A stretch of DNA of 33,708 nucleotides, taken from an uncultured Clostridia bacterium (GTDB taxonomy: Bacteria > Bacillota > Clostridia > TANB77 > CAG-508). The notes under the pieces are model-generated. The model was not told the DNA's origin. It saw only the letters and a program-made list of their open reading frames with translations, and ran no database searches. The stretch covers positions 1-33,708 of the forward strand of contig CANRDJ010000013.1 of the NCBI GenBank assembly GCA_947629355.1, given 5' to 3'. The translations under genes and the position numbers were made by a program. This document shows, piece after piece, positions 10,527-20,097 of this stretch. Each line of letters begins with the position of its first letter. Positions within the stretch are counted from its first letter, which is position 1.

Positions 10527-11424
10527 TTATACAATTTCGTTTTCTCGTATAATACCATTATTACCTACAAGCTTATTTATTTCTATTTTATCTTCTTTTA
10601 TCTTCTTATAAATTTCTTTGTAATTATTTTTTGTATATATTAAACTTTCATATACTATTTCATCTTTAAATCCATCTAATTTGTATTCTTCTGGTATATC
10701 AATTTTATAATAATTAACATTTATTCCATTAAATCTTTTACTATGCAAATTTATTTTATCATTCATATTTAATATAATAGCATTATCATATACTTTATAT
10801 TTATTTATAAGTTCCTCAGGAAAATCAAAATTAATAATTATTTCTGATTTTAGAAGACTTCTTTGTTTATTGTTTGATATATTTAGCATTATTCCAAATT
10901 CTTTATATAAATATTTTTCTATTTTTTTACATTTATTAATATGATTTGTTATAATGTTTAATCTTTTAATGTTTTTTGCAATATTTATTATAATTTCTTT
11001 ATTAAAATCTTCCAAATCATTAATTAGCAATGAGACCTCGCCGAAATTCCATTGCACTATTTTTAACTTTAAATATATATTCAATTATTTTATATGTCAA
11101 ACATTTAAATAAAAATCTTCCGTTTAATATGTTTATATTTTTACTATATAAATAATTTTTAAACAACTGCTTATTATTTAAATATTCTGATAATACAATA
11201 TTATTTGCTCCACTTTTTTCTAATAATATATTTATTTTATTTGTTAATCTTTTTATAGTATATTTTGAAAGTTTGTTATTTCTAAATATGGGAAGATAAT
11301 ACATACTATCATCTTGTACTTTTATTATATTAAAAAATTTACTTACACTTAATAATATTCTTTTTATAGTAGTAGCCTTTTCTTCTGTTTCCTTTATATA
11401 TATAATTTTCTTCAATATAATCAC
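10527..11424 (-). CDS. Conserved-looking hypothetical protein reconstructed across +1 at CGG (11041-11043); joins ORFs 11020-11424 and 10527-11084
   Basis: Two abutting ORFs join at ...NSAMEF-G-EVSLLINDLEDF...; 898 nt = 3x299+1; single RBS upstream. Confidence 0.7.
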
Positions 11425-11533
11425 CTAAATATAACTTTTCTTAAATTGTATTTAGATTTTTAGTGTAATATTACTAAATAGTAAATTAATTTTTACTTAA
11501 TTTAAAATTTTATTATTATAGTCTACATCTTAT

Positions 11534-12011
11534 TTACTTATCTTCATAATAAAGAAAAGATTCATCACTTAATACGTATTCTATTGTTCTTTCCTCTCCA
11601 TCTATTACCTTAATTTTAACTTTTATAATTCCCTTGCCATTTAATTCATCGTAATAAAATATACAATCTTCAATATTCTCTGCTATTTTTATATTATCAT
11701 TTAAGTAAATACAATTATCATTTTTTTTAAAATTATATTTATTTTCCAATGTTCTTACATTATTTGATTCTGTATAAAATTGTATACCATTATTTAACAT
11801 TAGAAATGCTTTATTCCCCTGTTTTTTAACATCTTTTAAAAAATACATATTAAACTTATCAAATTCTAAACTACTATTTCCTCCTTTATTAATTTCATTT
11901 ATGTTATCTTGTAAACTTAATGTAATTGTTGCAAGTATCCCGTACTACTATTAACACAACCATTATATAAATTACTAAAGAAGTTAAAGTTATACCTCTT
12001 TGTGATTTCAT
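11534..12011 (-). CDS. Prepilin-like protein reconstructed across +1 at CGG (11940-11942)
   Basis: GGAGGAAAAGTAT-ATG: MKSQRGITLTSLVIYIMVVLIVV-G-ILATITLSLQDNINEINKGGNSSLEFDKF... continuing into ORF 11534-11848; 478 nt = 3x159+1. Confidence 0.75.
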
Positions 12012-12127
12012 ATACTTTTCCTCCATCTTTTGTTTATTAATATTATATACATATTTCTATAAAATTTTAAATTATAGGCTTCCCTTATATTGAGATATAT
12101 CTCTTGTTTTTAGTTGAGTATTCTATA

Positions 12128-12703
12128 TTATTTTTCATTAGAATTATCCTCTACAATTTCATCAATAACTATTTGTTCGTTTTCATCTATTTTATATTTA
12201 GGAAGTTCTGGTAATTCATTCAAACTAGAAATTCCGAACATCTTTAAAAATTCTTTTGTAGTAGAATAAATTGTAGGTCTTCCAGGAGCATCTAGCCTTC
12301 CCACTTCCTCTATTAGGTTATATTCTAATAATTTGTATATGGTTCCATCTGAATTTACCCCTCTAATTTGTTCTATTTCTGATCTCGTTATCTTAGGATT
12401 ATATGCAATTATGGATAAAGTTTCTAGTGCAGCAGCAGATAAATTAGGTTTAGCCCTATTATCAAATATTGGATATATATAGTCATAATATTCTTTTCTT
12501 GAGCATAGTTGATAGCCATTATCTACTTTAATAATTTCTATACCTCTGTTTTGCTCATCAAATTCAGCTTTCATATTTTGAAGAATAGTATCAACATCCT
12601 CATTACTTAATTCAAGTATTGCCATGATCTCTTTTGTTTCTACTATTCTTCCTGCTGAAAATAATATTGCTTCAATTATTGATTTAGTCTTATCTATATC
12701 CAC
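12128..12703 (-). CDS. scpB: Segregation and condensation protein B
   Basis: IEAILFSAGRIVETKEI, ALETLSIIAYNPKITRSEIEQIRGVNSDGTIYKLLEYNLIEEVGRLDAPGRPTIYSTT. Confidence 0.95.
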   Translation of the reverse strand: MDIDKTKSIIEAILFSAGRIVETKEIMAILELSNEDVDTILQNMKAEFDEQNRGIEIIKVDNGYQLCSRKEYYDYIYPIFDNRAKPNLSAAALETLSIIAYNPKITRSEIEQIRGVNSDGTIYKLLEYNLIEEVGRLDAPGRPTIYSTTKEFLKMFGISSLNELPELPKYKIDENEQIVIDEIVEDNSNEK

Positions 12704-12856
12704 TTCTATTTCTCCTTGTTAATAATAACTTTTTAGGCTTTTTTCTATTTCAACAATATATATTATTGCATTTATAGGTTAAAATGTCAATGTTTTGACA
12801 TCCTTATTTTTTTATGATATTATTAATATATAATATAAATTAAGAGGTGATATCAT

Positions 12857-13030
12857 ATGTCAAAAGATATCGAGGATGAAAAAAAGGAAATCGAAGTAGT
12901 TACAGGTGATGGAACAAACTTAGAGTTTTCTCCTGTATTTGATCATTTAAATGTTGCAAAACCTAAACCTAAAAGTGAAGATGATAAAAAGAAAAAAATA
13001 ATTATACCAGAAGTTAAATCTAAAAAATAA
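12857..13030 (+). CDS. Small acidic/lysine-rich hypothetical protein (57 aa)
   Basis: AAGAGGTGATATCAT-ATG RBS; MSKDIEDEKKEIEVVTGDGTNLEFSPVFDHLNVAKPKPKSEDDKKKKIIIPEVKSKK*, followed by hairpin terminator. Confidence 0.6.
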   Translation: MSKDIEDEKKEIEVVTGDGTNLEFSPVFDHLNVAKPKPKSEDDKKKKIIIPEVKSKK

Positions 13031-13033
13031 TTT

Positions 13034-13078
13034 AATATTTTAACAAGAGCTTAAAAAGCTCTTGTTTTGCATTTTTTT
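13034..13078 (+). terminator. Rho-independent terminator (ACAAGAGCTTAAAAAGCTCTTGT + T-rich)
   Basis: Perfect stem followed by T-rich tract. Confidence 0.75.
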
Positions 13079-13126
13079 GCTTTTTGTGTTATAATTTATA
13101 TATACTATTTATTTGGAGGTAATATA

Positions 13127-13279
13127 ATGGCAATTTCTAATGCCCAAAAACGGAAACTGACATGTCAGTTTTGCTCAATGCAAAAACCAAAATGCAAATG
13201 CAAAAAACATTGGAAAGACATTTATCGCGATCATCGTGATGAAATTCTTGCAATGTATCATAACACTAAACCTCCGTAG
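13127..13279 (+). CDS. Putative 50-aa Cys-rich ORF containing an in-frame CGG not followed by a productive +1 frame
   Basis: TATAAT promoter-like box ~13090, GGAGG RBS, MAISNAQKRKLTCQFCSMQKPKCKCKKHWKDIYRDHRDEILAMYHNTKPP*, own terminator downstream. Confidence 0.5.
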   Translation: MAISNAQKRKLTCQFCSMQKPKCKCKKHWKDIYRDHRDEILAMYHNTKPP

Positions 13280-13302
13280 CCTTCAATTAGGGTTACAAAT
13301 TT

Positions 13303-13341
13303 TTCTCTAACCTTAGTTAATTCTAAGGTTAGAGATTTTTA
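13303..13341 (+). terminator. Rho-independent terminator (TCTCTAACCTTAG...CTAAGGTTAGAGA-TTTTT)
   Basis: Long perfect stem plus T tract. Confidence 0.75.
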
Positions 13342-13381
13342 TTGAGTAAAAAATAAAACCACATTTTATTGTGATTTTATT

Positions 13382-13458
13382 TGGTAGCGAAGATGTGATT
13401 CGAACACATGACCTACCGGGTATGAACCGGTTGCTCTAGCCAACTGAGCTACTTCGCC
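13382..13458 (-). tRNA. tRNA-Met (anticodon CAT)
   Basis: Reverse strand GGCGAAG TA GCTC AGTTGGCTA GAGC A ACCGG TTCATAC CCGGT ... ATGTG TTCGAAT CACAT CTTCGCT A CCA; cloverleaf and encoded CCA. Confidence 0.93.
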
Positions 13459-13557
13459 ATATTAAACTTGTATTATTATAATAAGTTTAACCAGTTTTGT
13501 CAATAAAAAACAGAAAATTTTTAAAATTTTCTGTTTTAATATGGTATTATATTTCTT

Positions 13558-13833
13558 CTAATACTCTCCTAATGATTTTGGTCTTCTTTCATTTGTATTA
13601 TTTCCTTTTACTTTATCTTGTGCTTTTCTTTCACTAACCTTTGCTCTCGGTACAAATCCTTTTTGTTCATGTACTTGTTCTTGAACTTCTTGAATTCTTC
13701 TAACTTCTTTTGCTGTACTAGCATCATTTATATCAACTAGATTATCTATATCTGGTTCTCCTAATCTTTTCCAACCTTTTTTCACCATTTCAAACATTCT
13801 TGAAAAAATATTTCTTTTTTTTGTATCTTCCAT
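13558..13833 (-). CDS. Hypothetical protein (91 aa)
   Basis: ORF of correct codon usage in the same orientation as neighbouring genes; no family recognised. Confidence 0.5.
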   Translation of the reverse strand: MEDTKKRNIFSRMFEMVKKGWKRLGEPDIDNLVDINDASTAKEVRRIQEVQEQVHEQKGFVPRAKVSERKAQDKVKGNNTNERRPKSLGEY

Positions 13834-13933
13834 ATATTTGTTCTTAAATGCTTTAAGAACTTTTCACCTCTTTTATATAAAATTACATAAATCTAAATAT
13901 AGTTTACCATAAATAGCTTAATTTGTCAAATAT

Positions 13934-15151
13934 TTAATTCATATAATCTTTCAACTTCTTACTTCTACTTGGATGTCTTAATTTTCTTAAAGCTTTTGCT
14001 TCTATTTGTCTTATTCTCTCACGTGTTACCATGAATTCACGACCTACTTCTTCAAGTGTTCTTGCTCTTCCATCTTCTAAACCAAATCTTAATTTTAAAA
14101 CTTTTGCTTCTCTTGGTGTTAATGTGTTCATCACCTCTTCTAATTGCTCTTTTAAAAGTGTATATGCTGCAGAATCTTGTGGTGCTGGACTATCCTCATC
14201 TTGAATAAAATCTCCTAAATGGCTATCATCTTCTTCTCCTATTGGTGTCTCTAATGATACTGGATCTTGAGCAATTTTTTGAATTTCCATTACTTTTTCT
14301 ACTGATATTTCCATTTCATTTGCAATTTCTTCTGGCGTTGGTTCACGTCCTAATTGTTGAAGTAAGTGTCTTGATGTTCTTATTAATTTATTAATTGTTT
14401 CTACCATGTGAACTGGTATTCTTATTGTTCTAGCTTGATCTGCAATTGCTCTTGTAATAGCTTGTCTAATCCACCATGTAGCATAAGTACTAAATTTATA
14501 TCCTTTTTTATAGTCAAACTTTTCTACTGCTTTAATAAGCCCCATATTTCCCTCTTGAATTAAGTCTAAGAAAAGCATTCCTCTTCCTACATATTTTTTA
14601 GCAATACTTACCACTAATCTTAAATTTGATTCTGCAAGCTTTTGTTTTGATTCCTCGTTTCCTTCTAAAATTTCCTTAGCAAGTTGCAATTCATCTTCAA
14701 AGGTTAATAATGGTATTTTTCCTATTTCTCTTAAATACATTCTAACTGGATCATCAATATTAACGCCATCAAAATTCATTGTATTTATATCTTCTAATTT
14801 TATGTCTTCTACTTCTTTCAAATCTTCAATATCTGGTTCTTCTAAATCATCTTTTAACACATCTACTCCGAATTCTTCAAAAGCATCAAAAACTTTATCT
14901 ATTTGCTCAACATTAATATCTCCTAATTGTGTGGCAAGTTCTCCATAGGTAATCTGTCCTTTTTCCTTTGCCTTATTCAATATGTCTTGAACTTTTTTAT
15001 TTGTATCATCTGATATTTCAGCTTTCTTTTCTTTTTCAGTTTTTACTGTATTTCCTTTTACATCTTTTTCAGCTTTCTTTTCTTTTTCTTTTTTATTACT
15101 AATTTTTAATTCTTCAATTATTTCTTCATTATCCTTTTTTGATTTCCCCAT
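13934..15151 (-). CDS. rpoD: Primary RNA polymerase sigma factor (sigma-70/SigA)
   Basis: [103 protein letters not shown]. Confidence 0.98.
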   Translation of the reverse strand: MGKSKKDNEEIIEELKISNKKEKEKKAEKDVKGNTVKTEKEKKAEISDDTNKKVQDILNKAKEKGQITYGELATQLGDINVEQIDKVFDAFEEFGVDVLKDDLEEPDIEDLKEVEDIKLEDINTMNFDGVNIDDPVRMYLREIGKIPLLTFEDELQLAKEILEGNEESKQKLAESNLRLVVSIAKKYVGRGMLFLDLIQEGNMGLIKAVEKFDYKKGYKFSTYATWWIRQAITRAIADQARTIRIPVHMVETINKLIRTSRHLLQQLGREPTPEEIANEMEISVEKVMEIQKIAQDPVSLETPIGEEDDSHLGDFIQDEDSPAPQDSAAYTLLKEQLEEVMNTLTPREAKVLKLRFGLEDGRARTLEEVGREFMVTRERIRQIEAKALRKLRHPSRSKKLKDYMN

Positions 15152-15162
15152 TATTTAACCTC

Positions 15163-16948
15163 CTACTTTATTTGAGCCAATTCTAATATTATATCTTGTA
15201 ATTCTTTTTCTAAACTAATTTCTTCTTGCTTATCTATTTCCTTATTATTTAAAGAATCAATTATCTCCTTTTTTCTATTAGTTAGTTTCTCTTTTTTATA
15301 ATTATTTATTAAATCTTCAATAGCTTTTTTGTCATTCTTTATTTCATAGTCATTTGCCATAATTTCTGTAAGTATACTAATAATATTTTCATCGTCATTA
15401 AAAATTTCTAATATATTATTTATATTACTATTTCCTTTTTCAAATTCTTCATACAATTTTTGCATTATTTTGTTGTTTTCTTCTTTTTTAAAATCCTCTG
15501 GTGATAATATGTTTTTTATTTGTTCATATACTTCTAATTTGCCTTCCAATAAAATTCCTATAATCATGTTTTCTCTTTTTAGTAAAGCATCTGGTAAAAC
15601 TTTCTTTTTCTTAATGATATTATTTCTTGTGTAGCTACTTTCTAAGGTTTTTTTACCTTGATTTCTGGAATAGTTTAATTTATTTATTTCTGCATATATT
15701 GCTTCTTTTGAAATATTATATTCCATAGAAATTTTATCTATATATACTTCTTGTTCAATTTTATTATCAACTGTACTTACTAATTTTGCTATTTCATTTA
15801 AAAACTTAATTTTATCATTTACATTATTCAAGTCTAAATCTTTTTTTAGCACTTTTGTTTTAAATTCTATTAAAGAAATTGCTTTATCTACTAAATTATT
15901 AAATTTTCCATTTCCATATTTTATAATGTATTCATCTGGATCCTTTGCTCCATCCATTTGAAGTATTCTTATATCACATCTTAGGCTTGCTAGTATTTCT
16001 AGTCCTCTTAATGTTGCAGCCTGTCCTGCTGCATCTGAGTCATAAGAAATTATTATTTTTTCTGCATATTTTCTAAGTAGCCTTCCTTGAGCTTCTGTAA
16101 GTGCAGTACCACATGATGCAACAACATTTTCTATCCCTCTTTGATGGAGTGATACTACATCCATATATCCTTCAACTATAATTAATTTTTCTAATTTTAA
16201 TTTTTTAGCTACATTCAACCCATATAAATTTCTTGCTTTACTATACACAATATTCTCTGGAGAATTTATATACTTAGGAAGTGAATTATCAAGAACTCTC
16301 CCACCAAATGCAATATATCTATCTCTTACATCTTGTATTGGAAATATTAATCTGTTTTTAAACCTATCTATAAAATTATTTCCAACTTTATTTACTAAGT
16401 TAGATGCTAATATCTCTTCATCAGTAAAACCTTTTTCTTTTAAAATTTTATATAAGTTACTGTTTATAGGTGCATATCCTATTGTATAGGTTTTTAAAGT
16501 TTTATTGTCTAATTTTCTTTTTTTTACATATTCTTGTGCTGGCTTCGAAATGTCTTTATATAGTGTTTGATGATAATATAATGCCGCTTCTTTATTTATT
16601 TCATATAATTTTTCTTTTAGTAACTGTTTTTTACTATCTATTCCGTTTTCTAATATTGGAAGTGTTATTCCTGCTTTTTCTGCTAGAATTTCTAAACTCT
16701 CTTTAAAGTCTATATTTTCAATCTTGCTTATAAAATGAATAACATTTCCGCCCTGCTCCACATCCAAAGCAGTGAAAAATTTGCTTGTCTGGTGAAACAG
16801 AAAAAGAAGGTGTTTTTTCTTTATGGAAAGGACATAATCCAAAAAAATTTCTACCACTTCTTTTTAATATTACATATTGTGATATTATATCTACTATATC
16901 ATTACTATTTTTTATATCATCTATTAATTCTTCACTATATCTCACCAT
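15163..16948 (-). CDS. dnaG: DNA primase; +1 at CGG 16748-16750 inside the zinc finger
   Basis: [66 protein letters not shown]...; [33 protein letters not shown]; 1786 nt = 3x595+1. Confidence 0.95.
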
Positions 16949-17026
16949 TTTTTACGCCCTTCTTTTACATAATAATATTATTCGACAACTAGTTTTGAAA
17001 TCCTTCTTAATTTAATAAATCAAAAA

Positions 17027-17053
17027 AATCCTAAACAAGTTAGGATTTTTTTT
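17027..17053. terminator. Bidirectional-looking terminator AATCCTAAACAAGTTAGGATT-T8
   Basis: Stem-loop with T run, between dnaG and the carD-like gene. Confidence 0.65.
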
Positions 17054-17063
17054 CGTTAATTTA

Positions 17064-17627
17064 CTAATTTTGAGTTCCATTAAAAGGAATAAATTTTTTA
17101 ACTACATTATCTGGTGTGTTATTCCCAAGGTTTTTGCTATACTCTATAAATGAATTATTTATAGTATTATTAACTAATTCTTCCATTTCATCTTTATTTG
17201 AATTTTCAGCTAGTGTAAGCTCACTAACTAATATTTGCTTTGCATTTAATAACATTTTCTTTTCACCTGTTGAAAGTCCTTTTTCTTTTTGTTTAAAACT
17301 TAAGTTTCTTACAACGTCTGCTACTTCATAAACATCTCCACTTTTCATTTTATCCATATTATCCCTATATCTCTTATTCCAATTCATATCCATTTCTGTA
17401 GAATCTGTTTCTAATACTTTAAAAACTTTACTTGCTGTTTCCTTATCTATTATATCTCTTACTCCAATTCCTTCTGCCTTTGATGTAGGTACCATAACTT
17501 TTACTTCTCCTGGCATTTTAATTATGTAGTAAGCTTGTTTTTCTCCTAAAATATCCTTTTCTTCAATTCCTTCTATTGTTCCTGCACCATGCATTGGATA
17601 TACAACTTTATCACCAACATTAAACAT
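17064..17627 (-). CDS. CarD-family transcriptional regulator
   Basis: MFNVGDKVVYPMHGAGTIEGIEEKDILGEKQAYYIIKMPGEVKVMVPTSKAEGIGVRDII. Confidence 0.92.
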   Translation of the reverse strand: MFNVGDKVVYPMHGAGTIEGIEEKDILGEKQAYYIIKMPGEVKVMVPTSKAEGIGVRDIIDKETASKVFKVLETDSTEMDMNWNKRYRDNMDKMKSGDVYEVADVVRNLSFKQKEKGLSTGEKKMLLNAKQILVSELTLAENSNKDEMEELVNNTINNSFIEYSKNLGNNTPDNVVKKFIPFNGTQN

Positions 17628-17732
17628 ATAAGTCACTCCTTTTTTAATCTTTTTTACTATCTCAACCTTTTTTATTATACCATAAAATTGGTTGTAAGTC
17701 AAAGGAATTTTTGGAATATTTTACATAATTTC

Positions 17733-18191
17733 CTAATTTGTTGAACCAAATCCTCCTATTCTTTTACCAGATGCTACATCATCATCTGTTACTAAATATT
17801 TTTGGAACATCCCTTGTCCAATTCTTTCACCTTTTTTTATTTCTATATCTTCATCCTTGAAGTTATAGAAAGCAAACATTATATGTCCGTCATTATCAGG
17901 ATTTTCATAATAATCACTATCTACTATTCCTATACTATTTGCTAAAACTAATCCTTTTTTACCTGGATTAGAGCTTCTATTTGCAAGTATCAAAACCTCA
18001 TCAGATTCCATGTATGCTTTTAATCCAGTTTTTACTAATACTGGTTTTTGTCCTAACTTAAATGCCGGAATAATACAATCTTCTGCTGCTTCTATATCAT
18101 ATCCTGCTGAATTCTTTGTTGATCTTTTTGGTAAATTTATATTTTTATTTTCATATCCTTTTGCAATTTCAAATCCACGTTTTTTATCCAT
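17733..18191 (-). CDS. dut: dUTP diphosphatase-like protein
   Basis: LPKRSTKNSAGYDIEAAEDCIIP, LANRSSNPGKKGLVLANSIGIVDSDYYENPDNDGHIMFAF, ERIGQGMFQKY, RIGGFGSTN. Confidence 0.88.
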   Translation of the reverse strand: MDKKRGFEIAKGYENKNINLPKRSTKNSAGYDIEAAEDCIIPAFKLGQKPVLVKTGLKAYMESDEVLILANRSSNPGKKGLVLANSIGIVDSDYYENPDNDGHIMFAFYNFKDEDIEIKKGERIGQGMFQKYLVTDDDVASGKRIGGFGSTN

Positions 18192-18306
18192 ATTTTATAT
18201 ACCTCTTTCCTTTAATTTCATATTTCTTTTACATTATATATTTTTTGACAGTAAGTGTCAATTGTTAATATTTTTACATATATTAATAACAAGAGTGAGT
18301 GTAAAT

Positions 18307-18395
18307 ACTCACAGTAAATAATTAAAAGTAAAAACTACATAATGAAAATTACATTATGCAATTTTTATACATTTACTTTTAACTATTTACTATTA
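18307..18395. repeat. Inverted repeat upstream of feoA
   Basis: GTAAATAATTAAAAGTAAA ... TTTACTTTTAACTATTTAC, with inner ACATAATG/CATTATG. Confidence 0.65.
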
Positions 18396-18448
18396 ACTAT
18401 TAATTGAATCAATAATTATGCAATAATTATTGATTTTTGGGGGATACA

Positions 18449-18679
18449 ATGAATAAAATAACTTTAGACAAATTAGATATAAACAAAATTGCTACAATTT
18501 CAAATTTAGATTGCAAAGGTGATTTACGAAGAAGATTGTTAGATTTAGGTTTAGTTAATGGAACTAATATAATAGCAATTTTCAAAAGTCCTATGGGAAA
18601 TCCTATTGCTTATGAAGTAAGAGGAACTATTATTGCTTTAAGAAAAGAAGATTCTAGATTAATAAATATACAAATATAG
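18449..18679 (+). CDS. feoA: Ferrous iron transport protein A
   Basis: CKGDLRRRLLDLGLVNGTNIIAIFKSPMGNPIAYEVRGTIIALRKEDSRLINI. Confidence 0.9.
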   Translation: MNKITLDKLDINKIATISNLDCKGDLRRRLLDLGLVNGTNIIAIFKSPMGNPIAYEVRGTIIALRKEDSRLINIQI

Positions 18680-18782
18680 AATTAATTTTGAGTACAGGTT
18701 AGTTATTTATATGAAAATTAATCTATACTCAAAATCACACTTTAACTCTTATTACATACATTATATGAAGAGAGGTGATTTT

Positions 18783-20097
18783 ATGGGGCTTACTTCTAGT
18801 TCAACTGGTAGTAAACTGTTAAATGATAATATAGAAGTTTTAAAAAATAAATGTGATTTTACTATTGCAATTGCCCGGAAATCCTAATGTTGGTAAAAGT
18901 ACTGTTTTTAATTCTCTTACAGGACTTCATCAGCATACAGGAAATTGGCCCGGAAAGACTGTTAGTAATGCTATGGGTATTACTAATTATATGAATAAAA
19001 ATTTTTTATTGGTAGATATACCTGGTACATATTCTATTATGTCCAATTCACAAGAAGAAGAAATAGCAAGAGATTATATATGCTTTGGTAATCCTGATTG
19101 TACAGTTGTTGTTGTAGATAGCACTTGTTTAGAAAGAAATTTAAACTTAGTTTATCAAATACTAGAAATTACAAATAAAGTAGTTGTTTGTGTAAATTTA
19201 CTTGATGAAGCTAAAAGAAAAGGTATTGAAATAGATTTAGATAAATTGTCTCTTGAGTTAGGTGTTCCTGTTGTTGGTACTGTTGCAAGAAAAAAGAAAA
19301 CTCTAAAAAATTTAATGCATAATATTTACGATGTTTGCTCTTCAGATGAAGATAAAAAGTATTTTAAAGTAAAATATGAAGATTGTGTTGAAAGTGCTAT
19401 TGATATATTAGAACAAAATGTAAAAAATTTGCTACATAATAATAAATTTAATAACTATAGATGGATTACCTTAAAACTCCTAGAAGGAAATAAAAAAATC
19501 ATCTCATCAATAGAAAATTATTTGAATTTAAAATTATTAGGAAATGAAATTATACAAAATAGCTTATCTAAGGCAAAAGAGAACCTAATAAAAAATGATA
19601 TTACTTCATCACTTTTTAAAGATAAAATAGTATCTACGATTATGTTTTATAGTGAGAATACTGCTCTTAAAGTAACTAGATATAAAATGCTTAATTACAA
19701 TAATAGAAATAAAAAAATAGATAAAATTCTTACTTCAAAACTTACTGGTATTCCAATAATGCTTTTGTTTTTTGCACTTATATTTTGGATTACTATTACT
19801 GGGGCAAATTATCCCTCTCAATTGTTATCTGATTTTTTTAACTTTATTGAGGGAAAACTCGTTAATTTGTTAGAATTTTTTAATAGTCCAAATTGTCTTA
19901 CTTCAGTTTTAGCTTATGGTATGTTTAGAACTTTAGGTTGGGTTGTAGCAGTTATGCTCCCTCCTATGGCAATATTCTTTCCATTGTTTACAATTTTAGA
20001 AGATTTGGGATATCTTCCTAGAATTGCCTTTAACTTAGATGGTTTTTTTAGGAAGGCATGCACATCAGGAAAACAAGCACTTACCATGTGCATGGGA
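18783..20097 (+). CDS. feoB: Ferrous iron transport protein B, 5' part (split by mobile element); +1 at CGG 18876-18878 in the G1 P-loop
   Basis: [62 protein letters not shown]...KQALTMCMG | insertion. Confidence 0.93.
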
